A DNA stretch of 8,328 bases from an uncultured Clostridia bacterium (GCA_945622055.1 CALZBV010000101.1:1-8328); one strand, 5' to 3'. Counted from the stretch's first letter, positions 1-6,028 are shown. The notes: generated by a model not told the origin, from the sequence alone. Program-made: numbers and translations.

Positions 1-105
1 TTTTAGAGTTCCTTCTCTATCCCAACGCTGTAACGTTTTGACGGAAACACCTAGCAATTCAGCAAAATCTTTTGGCTTGTAATTTATGATATTTGATGTA
101 TTCAT
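1..105 (-). CDS. IS607-family serine recombinase (TnpA/OrfA), N-terminal fragment, runs off window
   Basis: The 35 visible codons, read leftward from an ATG at 105, begin MNTSNIINYKPKDFAELLGV and continue with SVKTLQRWDREGTLK. This is the MerR-like helix-turn-helix that opens IS607-type serine recombinases, where the SVKTLQRWDREG signature is highly characteristic. In these enzymes the HTH is followed by a resolvase-type catalytic domain carrying the nucleophilic serine; that part lies outside the window. A GGAGGT ribosome binding site ends 5 bases before the ATG. The family catalyses recombination of elements that lack terminal inverted repeats and produce no target duplication, often with a TnpB gene downstream. 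Whether the element is intact cannot be judged. A stand-alone MerR regulator is a less likely alternative, because those rarely carry this exact motif. Confidence 0.85.
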   Translation of the reverse strand, partial: MNTSNIINYKPKDFAELLGVSVKTLQRWDREGTLK

Positions 106-123
106 AATATACCTCCATGAGTA

Positions 124-153
124 TATTTAAACACATATCATCATATTTGACAA
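124..153 (-). promoter_or_regulatory. Possible promoter of the IS607 recombinase
   Basis: On the minus strand there is a TTGTCA hexamer (148-153), an 18-base spacer and TAAATA (124-129), followed about 12 bases later by the ribosome binding site. The match to sigma-A consensus is moderate and the region is AT-rich, so chance is possible. Confidence 0.3.
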
Positions 154-158
154 CCTTT

Positions 159-635
159 TCAATTACTTAAAATTTCCTCCTTCTGCTTCCTACTTTCCAG
201 GTAATTCAAAATTCCCCGGAGCTGTCCTTCATAGCCGGAGCAGCGACACAGATTACCGGACAAAAATTCCTTTATTTCCTCTTCCGTCGGATGCGGATTT
301 TCCCGAAACAGCGCCAGTGCATTCATCACAAAGCCCGGATTACAGAAGCCACACTGCTCTGCACCCTGATCTGCGATAAAGGTAACAAACTCCCCAGCCT
401 CCTCCTGCAGTCCTTCTAATGTCGTCACACAGCCCCCATCCGCTCTTGCCGCAAGCACCGAACAGGACAGCACCGGCTTCTCGTTCAAAAACACGGTACA
501 CAAACCACAGTTGGAGGTCTCGCAGCCGCACTTTACACTGTAACAGCCATGCTCTCTCACAAAATCAAACAATGTGGTATCGGCCGCAGCGTCTGCTTTA
601 ACCAATTTTCCATTCAGCCTTATCTCAACTACCAT
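159..635 (-). CDS. xdhC: Xanthine dehydrogenase-family [2Fe-2S] subunit (XdhC-like)
   Basis: This 158-residue protein is the iron-sulfur subunit of a molybdenum hydroxylase, passing electrons between the molybdenum site and FAD in the cytoplasm. The N-terminal plant-type ferredoxin domain has the ligand set C38, C43, C46 and C58 in KCGCETSNCGLCTV. The C-terminal helical [2Fe-2S] domain has C95 and C98 (QCGFCNPG) and C130 and C132 (LCRCSGYEG). Length is normal for the separate small subunit. N99 replaces the usual Thr of QCGFCTPG, and C36 is an extra cysteine beside the first cluster. The ATG at 635 has AGGAG 5-10 bases upstream, overlapping the stop of the FAD-subunit gene, so the two genes are translationally close (9-base gap). 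It is the last hydroxylase gene before the IS607 element, and no large-subunit gene follows in the window. Confidence 0.95.
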   Translation of the reverse strand: MVVEIRLNGKLVKADAAADTTLFDFVREHGCYSVKCGCETSNCGLCTVFLNEKPVLSCSVLAARADGGCVTTLEGLQEEAGEFVTFIADQGAEQCGFCNPGFVMNALALFRENPHPTEEEIKEFLSGNLCRCSGYEGQLRGILNYLESRKQKEEILSN

Positions 636-644
636 AACGCACTC

Positions 645-1451
645 CTATCTGTCAGACGTCACCAAAAACACCTTCGTTAATGCACGCTTTACCAGAACCT
701 CCACAAGATGACTGCGATATTCCGCACTCGCCCGCAGATTGGATTTTGTCGGAACACTTTCCCTTGCAGCCCTTGCAAACTCCAAAATCGTCTCTTGGGA
801 TGCTCCGGACGTAAAACGATTTCCCTGCTTTTCCACCAGAATCGCACGTCCCGGTCTCGCACCAATGCATACCGTAAACGCATCATCCTCTGCAAACCGT
901 ACCGCCGAACACGTCAGCACCGGAAGATCGGTTTCCGTAACTCTCACTGCCTCATAAAACATGCTCACAGGCTTTTTCTTCACAATAACACGAATCAGCA
1001 CATCGCGGTCATAGTCTCTATCTGCATAGTCCAAAAGCGACACCACACCGCCCTTGAAAAGCTCTACATACGAATCCAGGCCAAGCAGTAAGGTCAGCAC
1101 ATCAGAAAAACCGTAGCGTCCGTAAATGCTTCCGCCCACCGTCGCAAGATTACGAAACTGCACTCCGACAATGTGCCGTAACGCTTCCTTCGCACAGCCT
1201 CCGGTATAGGTCACGAATCCCGGATGAGTCTCCAACTGCCTGAGCGTTACCATACAGCCAATCCTAAACTCCTCTTCCGTTTCCTCAATCGTATCAAGTC
1301 CCAGCCCCGACAAATCAATCGCTGTATTTATCCTGGCATTGCCCAACCGCATCCACATCATACCTCCAAGGATTCGATTGGACTTCTTCTGATTCAGCTC
1401 ATATGCCTCCGCAAGACTCTCTGCCTTTTTGTAATTTTGTATCGTAAGCAT
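645..1451 (-). CDS. xdhB: Xanthine dehydrogenase-family FAD-binding subunit (XdhB-like)
   Basis: This 268-residue protein is the FAD subunit of a molybdenum hydroxylase, which transfers electrons to the external acceptor. The FAD_binding_5 region has ILGGMMWMRLGN (residues 27-38) in place of the common AGGTDLL loop, and the second flavin loop LATVGGSIYGRYGFSD at 102-117. The C-terminal CO dehydrogenase flavoprotein domain ends with the typical NLRASAEYRSHLVEVLVKRA at 238-257. The compact size fits the short clostridial form. The ATG at 1451 is chosen because GAGGG lies just upstream and translation continues exactly as in the family. A longer reading from 1565 would run through the promoter at 1497-1525 and adds nothing family-like. 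The gene is first in an operon with the [2Fe-2S] subunit. Substrate is not determinable: the xdh symbol reflects the family only. Confidence 0.93.
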   Translation of the reverse strand: MLTIQNYKKAESLAEAYELNQKKSNRILGGMMWMRLGNARINTAIDLSGLGLDTIEETEEEFRIGCMVTLRQLETHPGFVTYTGGCAKEALRHIVGVQFRNLATVGGSIYGRYGFSDVLTLLLGLDSYVELFKGGVVSLLDYADRDYDRDVLIRVIVKKKPVSMFYEAVRVTETDLPVLTCSAVRFAEDDAFTVCIGARPGRAILVEKQGNRFTSGASQETILEFARAARESVPTKSNLRASAEYRSHLVEVLVKRALTKVFLVTSDR

Positions 1452-1496
1452 AATTCCCTCATTTCTAGTGTCACTACTGTAAATACCTCTAACATA

Positions 1497-1525
1497 ACTA
1501 TACCGACTTGTAAAACGAATGTCAA
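1497..1525 (-). promoter_or_regulatory. Sigma-A type promoter of the xdhB-xdhC operon
   Basis: On the minus strand there is a perfect TTGACA (1520-1525), a 17-base spacer and TATAGT (1497-1502). Transcription would start near 1490, giving a leader of about 40 bases to the ATG at 1451. The fit is close to consensus. The hexamers interleave with those of an opposing promoter at 1508-1536. Confidence 0.8.
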
Positions 1526-1536
1526 CATGATAAAAT
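1508..1536 (+). promoter_or_regulatory. Candidate promoter of the ABC transporter / NTPase-MocA operon
   Basis: On the plus strand there is TTGTAA (1508-1513), a 17-base spacer and TAAAAT (1531-1536), with an upstream TG at 1528-1529 that makes an extended -10 (TGATAAAAT). The expected start point is near 1543, the first base of the large palindrome, so the leader of about 170 bases would contain all three hairpins. The -35 is only a 4/6 match. The DNA overlaps the divergent xdhB promoter, so the two would compete for polymerase. Confidence 0.5.
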
Positions 1537-1542
1537 GCTTTA

Positions 1543-1604
1543 GGGAGAACGAAACAAAACCTCAAGACTGCTTGCAGTCAAATGAGGTTTTGTTTCGTTC
1601 TCCC
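1543..1604. repeat. Palindrome A: 22-bp perfect inverted repeat with an inner hairpin
   Basis: The arms at 1543-1564 and 1583-1604 are perfectly complementary over 22 bases (outer GGGAGAACG, inner CCTCA / TGAGG). The 18-base centre holds a second hairpin, GACTG-CTTG-CAGTC (1566-1579). No T-run follows on either strand, so it is not a standard terminator. It sits between the divergent promoters and the binding-protein gene, and can be read either as the 5' end of a structured leader or as part of a mobile palindromic repeat. Confidence 0.85.
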
Positions 1605-1657
1605 GCGCCCCCCACATGAGCAAGAAGCGAAGCGGATTGCGAATGGTGGGGGGGCGC
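1605..1657. repeat. Palindrome B: GC-rich stem capped by a GCGAAGC mini-hairpin
   Basis: GCG followed by six Cs and AC (1605-1615) pairs with GT, seven Gs and CGC (1646-1657, one G unpaired). The stem continues with AT/AT, a tandem G-A mismatch (GA 1618-1619 opposite GA 1641-1642) and GCAA/TTGC (1620-1623 with 1637-1640). The apical loop contains GCGAAGC at 1627-1633. It begins directly where palindrome A ends, and no T-run follows it. Confidence 0.7.
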
Positions 1658-1660
1658 GCG

Positions 1661-1677
1661 GAATTGCGCAGCAATTC
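1661..1677. repeat. Palindrome C: 7-bp hairpin GAATTGC-GCA-GCAATTC
   Basis: This perfect 7-bp inverted repeat with a 3-base loop starts three bases after palindrome B and ends 38 bases before the ATG of the binding-protein gene. With A and B it forms one continuous palindromic block. Confidence 0.7.
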
Positions 1678-1715
1678 AAAGCAAAAGTATTTTGATCTGG
1701 AAAGGATACAAAAAA

Positions 1716-2840
1716 ATGAAAAAGTTTACTGCTTTCTTTCTTGCATGCGTTCTGCTTTTTTCAGCCGCTGCCTGTGGCAAAACTTCAGAACCGGACAAAA
1801 CTCCTGCACCTACCCGGACTGCACCGACACAGGATATACAGAACCAGGATGTCCTGACTCCGGCGCCTTCTGTACCAACCCCGCCGGAATTTCCAAAAAA
1901 AAACCCGGATTCATCTGTGTCCGTCCGTTTTCCACTTACCGTAACCGATCAGGCCGGCAGAACCGTAACCATCGACCAGCCGCCACACCGTATTGCTTCT
2001 TCCTACTACATCTCCACAAGCCTTCTGTTATCCTTTGGACTTAAGGATAAGCTCGTGGGTATCGAAGCAAAGGCAAACACAAGAAATATTTACAGGCTTG
2101 CTGCCTCCCAAATCATTGAGCTTCCGAATATGGGCACCGCAAAGGAATTCAACACGGAAGCCTGTGTAGCAGCAAAGCCGGAGGTCGTTTTCCTCCCGAT
2201 GAAGCTAAAAAAAGTGGCCGATACGTTAGAGGAGCTTGGCATCAAGGCAATCGTGGTGAATCCTGAAAACACCGAGTTATTAATTGAGTGCATTTCCCTG
2301 GTTGGCAATGTAACCGACTCTATGGACGAAGCAATTTTGCTTCTTGAAACGATTGACACCTTCCTTTCCTACACGAGTGACCGTGTTTCCACCGAGGCTT
2401 CCCCTCGCGTTTACCTTGCTGGAAACAGCGACCTGCTTTCCACTGCCGGAAGCCGAATGTATCAGGATTCCCTTGTTACCAATGCCGGTGGCATCAACGT
2501 TGCCGCAGAGCTTAGCGATACCTATTGGGCAAACGTATCCTATGAGCAGATTCTTGCATGGAATCCGGAATACATCGTTTTGGCAGCTGATGCCTCCTAC
2601 ACCATTGAGGATGTATTAAACAATGCAAACCTCGCTGCCTGCGATGCTGTAAAGAACAAGAAGGTTGTAAAGCTTCCGGGCGACATCGAGGCTTGGGATT
2701 CCCCGGTGCCGGGAAGCTTTCTGGGAAGCATTTACCTTGCTTCCGTGCTCCATCCGGACTGTATTTCCACTGAGTTTTACAAAGACTGCGTAACCGGCTT
2801 CTACGAGACTTTCTACGGATTTACTCCGGCCAATGAATGA
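1716..2840 (+). CDS. ABC transporter substrate-binding lipoprotein (FecB/BtuF/MolA type)
   Basis: This is the extracytoplasmic receptor of a type II ABC importer, 374 residues long. MKKFTAFFLACVLLFSAAAC is a lipoprotein signal ending at Cys20, which would be lipid-anchored after cleavage. Residues 23-60 are a Thr/Pro-rich spacer. The mature Peripla_BP_2 domain starts with VTDQAGRTVTI (75-85) and PPHRIAS (89-95), includes the mid-domain LVTNAGGINVA and VSYEQILAWNPEYIVL segments, and ends with EAWDSPVPGSFLGSIYLASVLHP. The ATG at 1716 is preferred over one 24 bases upstream because AAAGGA lies 9 bases before it and the signal peptide then starts MKKF. It is followed after 12 bases by the permease. 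The family carries iron-siderophores, heme, cobalamin or molybdate/tungstate. The adjacent molybdenum genes favour an oxyanion, but this is inference. Confidence 0.93.
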   Translation: MKKFTAFFLACVLLFSAAACGKTSEPDKTPAPTRTAPTQDIQNQDVLTPAPSVPTPPEFPKKNPDSSVSVRFPLTVTDQAGRTVTIDQPPHRIASSYYISTSLLLSFGLKDKLVGIEAKANTRNIYRLAASQIIELPNMGTAKEFNTEACVAAKPEVVFLPMKLKKVADTLEELGIKAIVVNPENTELLIECISLVGNVTDSMDEAILLLETIDTFLSYTSDRVSTEASPRVYLAGNSDLLSTAGSRMYQDSLVTNAGGINVAAELSDTYWANVSYEQILAWNPEYIVLAADASYTIEDVLNNANLAACDAVKNKKVVKLPGDIEAWDSPVPGSFLGSIYLASVLHPDCISTEFYKDCVTGFYETFYGFTPANE

Positions 2841-2852
2841 ACAGGAAGGTTT

Positions 2853-3860
2853 ATGGGAAAGAAAACACAAACTTACAGGAACAAAATAATACTACTGTCT
2901 GTCATGTCAGTACTACTGCTTGGGGCAGTTCTTATGTGGTCAGTGCTTACCGGGCAATATCCGCTGACACTTAGGGCTCTTCTCTCCGGTGACAGCACCT
3001 CGGTTCTGGTATTCCTCCGGCTTCGCGTACCTCGTGCCCTCATGGGGCTGATTGGTGGCTTTGGACTTGGCATTTCCGGTTTTGTATACCAGCTCATTTT
3101 CAGAAACCCTCTTGCGTCACCGGATATCGTCGGTGTTTCCTCAGGCGCAAGTGCCGGGGCAGCCTTTGCCATCGTTTTATTTTCCGCACTCACCCCGGCG
3201 ACCTCGATTGCGGCGTTTACCGGCGGAATTCTGGCTCTCTCCGTCACTCTGCTCATTGCCTGTCTCGTTCCGGGCAAAAACAGCTACACCATCGTTCTGG
3301 CCGGAATTGCTATTCATTCCATAGCCCAGACGATTCTGATGTTTCTGAAGCTTTCCGCCGACCCGGAAAAACAGCTGGCTTCCATCGAATACTGGATAAT
3401 GGGCAGTTTAAACGGTGTAACCGCAGACCGTCTGCTCCTGCCGTTTCTTATTACAACCCTTTGTTCTGTGCTGATGCTCCTGTTTTTCCGGCAAATTCTG
3501 ATTCTCTCCCTGAACGAAGACGAAGCATTTCTTCTCGGAGTCAATGTTACCATACTTCGCTTTGTCATTTTGCTGGCAGCCACCCTCATTGTATCTTCCA
3601 TCATCTGTGTAACCGGACTAATCAGCTTCATCGGACTTTTAGCACCTCACATTGCAAAGCTTCTGACCAGGCGGAGCGACCTGGCCACCTTCATACTGAG
3701 CGGAGTATCCGGAGCACTGATTATGACCATCGCAGACATTTTCGCACGCAGCATTTCCTCCGCAGAGCTTCCGGTCAGCATCTTTACCTCCTTACTCGGC
3801 GCACCGCTGCTCATCGTACTGCTCGTAAAAAACGGACGAAAGGAGTATAGAAATGACTGA
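2853..3860 (+). CDS. FecCD/BtuC-type ABC transporter permease
   Basis: This 335-residue polytopic membrane protein is the channel subunit of the importer and probably works as a homodimer. Family signatures in order are LRVPRALMGLIGG (57-69), NPLASPDIVGVSSGAS (85-100), GLISFIGLLAPHIAKLL (255-271, the loop that contacts the ATPase) and ELPVSIFTSLLGAPLLIVLL (305-324). Hydrophobic stretches occur throughout, near residues 12-30, 62-82, 100-112, 118-138, 146-165, 194-214, 236-254 and 283-297, fitting the many-helix BtuC fold. AGGAAGG lies 3-10 bases before the ATG. The 3' end overlaps the ATPase start by 8 bases, indicating translational coupling. The sequence does not reveal the substrate; BtuC, FecCD and MolB are all in this family. 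Confidence 0.95.
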   Translation: MGKKTQTYRNKIILLSVMSVLLLGAVLMWSVLTGQYPLTLRALLSGDSTSVLVFLRLRVPRALMGLIGGFGLGISGFVYQLIFRNPLASPDIVGVSSGASAGAAFAIVLFSALTPATSIAAFTGGILALSVTLLIACLVPGKNSYTIVLAGIAIHSIAQTILMFLKLSADPEKQLASIEYWIMGSLNGVTADRLLLPFLITTLCSVLMLLFFRQILILSLNEDEAFLLGVNVTILRFVILLAATLIVSSIICVTGLISFIGLLAPHIAKLLTRRSDLATFILSGVSGALIMTIADIFARSISSAELPVSIFTSLLGAPLLIVLLVKNGRKEYRND

Positions 3861-4650
3861 TACAGCAAAACCATTCCTTACCGTTTCCGATCTTACCGTC
3901 CGTTACGGCAGCAAAACCGCTGTAAATCAGGTCAGCTTTCAGGCTCATTTTGGCGAACTGACCGCTATCATCGGCAACAACGGCTGCGGAAAAACCACGC
4001 TCATAAAGGCAATTCTTAACCTGCTTCCGCATTCGGGCTGCTGTACGTTAAATGAACAGCCACTGGAAAAGCTTTCCCTTCGGTCACGTGCGAAAAAAAT
4101 CAGCTACCTTCCGCAAAAATCAGGAATCAGCACAAGCATGACCGTTCAAGAGGTATGTCTTTTGGGCTTTAACCCAAGGCTCCATCTTTTCGAAGCCCCC
4201 AATACGTCGATGAAGGAGCAGGTCCAAAATGCATTGGAAACGGTAGGACTCATGGAGCATGCCGAACAGGATTTTCTGACGCTTTCCGAAGGTCAAAAGC
4301 AGCTCTGCCTACTTGCAAGAACACTCATCGAGGATGCCCCTTTACTGCTGCTTGATGAACCGGACAGCTCCCTGGACTTTTCCAACCGTCACCTGTTAAT
4401 GCGACAAATCCAGGCTATGGTTACAAAGCAAAGATGTGCACTCATGTGTATCCACAGTCCGGAGCTGGCACTCCGCTACTGTGACCGGATTCTGCTGATA
4501 AAAAACGGGGAGCTCGCAGCTTCCCTTTCACCTTCAATCGCAACGCTTTCCGAACTCAATGAAAAGCTTTCCCTGATTTATGACAATATTCAGGTAACCG
4601 AATGCACCGATTGTAACGGCAAACGTCACAGAGTCGTGGTATCGCTCTGA
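3853..4650 (+). CDS. ABC transporter ATP-binding protein (FepC/BtuD/MolC type)
   Basis: This 265-residue cytoplasmic ATPase powers the importer. Walker A is GNNGCGKT (41-48), the Q-loop is YLPQ (85-88), the signature is LSEGQ (144-148, E in place of the second-position G of LSGGQ), Walker B is LLLLDEP (164-170), the D-loop is SSLD, and the switch histidine is H201 in CIHSPE. All catalytic elements are present, so it should be active. After the fold there is a tail of about 20 residues with CTDC (251-254) just before GKRHRVVVSL. AGGAG precedes the ATG by 7 bases and lies inside the permease gene, which it overlaps by 8 bases. Confidence 0.95.
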   Translation: MTDTAKPFLTVSDLTVRYGSKTAVNQVSFQAHFGELTAIIGNNGCGKTTLIKAILNLLPHSGCCTLNEQPLEKLSLRSRAKKISYLPQKSGISTSMTVQEVCLLGFNPRLHLFEAPNTSMKEQVQNALETVGLMEHAEQDFLTLSEGQKQLCLLARTLIEDAPLLLLDEPDSSLDFSNRHLLMRQIQAMVTKQRCALMCIHSPELALRYCDRILLIKNGELAASLSPSIATLSELNEKLSLIYDNIQVTECTDCNGKRHRVVVSL

Positions 4651-4747
4651 TGCTTCTTTTGACTTTTGCGCCTTCACACATAAGGAACGTAGTCTATGGC
4701 ACACCGTTTTCACACCACATAACCCAAAGGAAAGGAAGGAATGCTTT
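4651..4747 (+). other. Short intergenic gap in the operon
   Basis: These 97 bases separate the ATPase gene from the NTPase-MocA gene. I see no terminator hairpin and no convincing promoter, so read-through transcription is the simplest view. The purine-rich AAAGGAAAGGAAGGA just before the next gene provides its ribosome binding site. Confidence 0.5.
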
Positions 4748-5878
4748 ATGACCTCAAACCAGTATCTCGACGCTTCAGCAGTTGTCTCGTTTTTTTTGAT
4801 GACCGGGAAAAAGCACCTTTTTCTGACCGGCGGACGCGGTAGCGGAAAATCGTTCCTGTGCCGTGCGATTTCCCAAAAGCTTGCTGCCGGACAAGCCCGC
4901 CCCTTTTCTCATTTACTCAGCCAAAAAACGGATGACAACCGGGTCGTCATGCACTCGGACCTCATCTGTCAGGACACGGAATATGTCATCGGAAAGCTTC
5001 CTGCTGACACCCCCTCCTGTGGAGCCTCCAACCGAATGACCCCGATGGAGGAGGGCTTTCAAAGCTGTGGTATCCCGGCAATTCAGGCGCACCTTTTGAA
5101 CGCTTCCGGTTTGTTCATTATCATTGACGAGCTGGGTTATTTAGAAAGCTCCTGTCAGCCGTTTCAGTCTGCGGTGCGGACGGTCCTAAACAATTCCAGG
5201 GTTATTGCCGTACTGCGCAAACAGGAAACACCGTTTTTAGACGAATTGCGGGCAAGAGAGGACGCACTGGTAATCGACCTGGATGCTCCGTTTCAATCTC
5301 TCGCCTGTCTCCTTATGGCCTCCGGCATGTCAAAACGGTTCGGTTCCAATAAACTTCTGGCATCCTTTGGCGACCGCACCCTGTTTGAAAATGCAGTCCG
5401 AATCAGTCGCTTTGCAGACTTCGGCGCATCCCTTGCCGTAACAATACATCCGGAAGTCGCAGCCCTTTGTGAACAGACCGGCGTTAGTGTACTGCTTCAT
5501 GCCCTGCCGGACCGAAACGACATGATACGTCTCGGTCTTTCTAAGCTTTTACATACTGCAGACCCGGAAGGAATTCTGTTTTTGCCTTCCGACCAGCCAC
5601 TGCTTTCACAGACAAGCCTGCAGCTGCTTTGCCTGTCCTTTCTCTACCACAGGGATAAGATTTGCAGGCTTTCCGCAGACGGCGTCGGAGCATCCCCGAT
5701 TATTTTCCCAAAGCGGTATTTTGACGAACTGCTCTCCCTTCCGGAAAAAAAGGGTGGCAGCTTTTTAGCAAAAAAATATCCCGAACAGGTACGGCTCATA
5801 CCTGCCCGGGATACCTATGAACTCTCTGATGTTGACACTCCTCAGGAGCTTACTCAGCTTTTGCGTTATCTCCGCTGA
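4748..5878 (+). CDS. THEP1-like P-loop NTPase fused to a MocA-like molybdenum cofactor nucleotidyltransferase
   Basis: This 376-residue protein has two domains. Residues 1-180 form a P-loop NTPase with Walker A GGRGSGKS (28-35), an acidic Walker B strand IIIDELGYLE (124-133) and a late ELRAREDALVIDLD strand, matching the THEP1/NTPase_1 pattern. Residues 185-376 form a GT-A-like nucleotidyltransferase: LMASGMSKRFGSNKLL (189-204) is the nucleotide-binding loop, LPSDQP (279-284) the metal-binding strand, GASPIIFP (314-321) the substrate region and DVDTPQEL (361-368) the C-terminal signature. This is the MocA family, which transfers CMP to Mo-molybdopterin to make the cytosine dinucleotide cofactor of xanthine dehydrogenase-type enzymes. 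The ATG at 4748 has GGAAGGA 7 bases upstream; an ATG at 4741 is out of frame. The role of the NTPase half is unknown; cofactor or metal handling is a guess. Antisense to its 3' end lies a terminator for the convergent gene. Confidence 0.9.
   Translation: MTSNQYLDASAVVSFFLMTGKKHLFLTGGRGSGKSFLCRAISQKLAAGQARPFSHLLSQKTDDNRVVMHSDLICQDTEYVIGKLPADTPSCGASNRMTPMEEGFQSCGIPAIQAHLLNASGLFIIIDELGYLESSCQPFQSAVRTVLNNSRVIAVLRKQETPFLDELRAREDALVIDLDAPFQSLACLLMASGMSKRFGSNKLLASFGDRTLFENAVRISRFADFGASLAVTIHPEVAALCEQTGVSVLLHALPDRNDMIRLGLSKLLHTADPEGILFLPSDQPLLSQTSLQLLCLSFLYHRDKICRLSADGVGASPIIFPKRYFDELLSLPEKKGGSFLAKKYPEQVRLIPARDTYELSDVDTPQELTQLLRYLR
5770..5813 (-). terminator. Intrinsic terminator of the rhodanese gene, inside the convergent MocA-fusion CDS
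   Basis: Read on the minus strand, TATCCCG (5807-5813) pairs with CGGGATA (5777-5783), and CAGGTA with TACCTG. The two GG/TT positions between them can form G-U wobbles, so the RNA stem is 15 bp with a 7-base loop. Seven Ts follow at 5776-5770. This is a textbook intrinsic terminator for leftward transcription. It would end the rhodanese transcript about 260 bases past its stop codon, antisense to the last 109 bases of the plus-strand gene. Confidence 0.7.
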
Positions 5879-5882
5879 CTGT

Positions 5883-5952
5883 TTCCGGTTTTTCCTTTGG
5901 CACAATCACAGCGAACAAAATCGCAACAAGTTACAGATATACCGGAATTTTT
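5883..5952 (+). terminator. Weak candidate terminator for the plus-strand operon
   Basis: TTCCGGT (5883-5889) can pair with ACCGGAA (5941-5947), enclosing a small GCGA/TCGC stem, and is followed by TTTTTCGCTTTT. The 51-base gap between the arms makes it weak. It is the only terminator-like signal I see between the convergent genes for rightward transcription. Confidence 0.25.
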
Positions 5953-6028
5953 CGCTTTTCACCTTCACGACGCAGGGGACTGCTCTGATAATTTTGCCCA
6001 TACCGGAGCACATTACAATCCAAAATTT

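Larger units (their letters stand above)
1..158 (-). mobile_element. Right part of an IS607-like insertion sequence, boundary approximate
   Basis: The recombinase start at 105 and its AT-rich upstream stretch mark the 5' end of an IS607-like element that extends left out of the window. IS607 elements have no inverted repeats, so the exact boundary cannot be read here. It must lie between the recombinase start and roughly the xdhC stop codon at 159-161. The last codons of xdhC (EEILSN) are AT-rich compared with the rest of that gene, so the junction could even fall inside them. Confidence 0.5.

Noticed and set aside
1452..1565. N-terminal extension of the XdhB reading frame to an ATG at 1565
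   Set aside because: It crosses the near-consensus promoter at 1497-1525, has no family similarity, and the ATG at 1451 has its own ribosome binding site.
1664..1693. TTGCGC-18-TATTTT as an alternative promoter for the transporter operon
   Set aside because: Both hexamers are poor, and the start point would fall on the ribosome binding site, leaving almost no leader.
1616..2044. Open frame overlapping the palindromes and the start of the binding-protein gene
   Set aside because: It is a shadow of the lipoprotein gene in another frame; the true product has a clear signal peptide and binding-protein domain.
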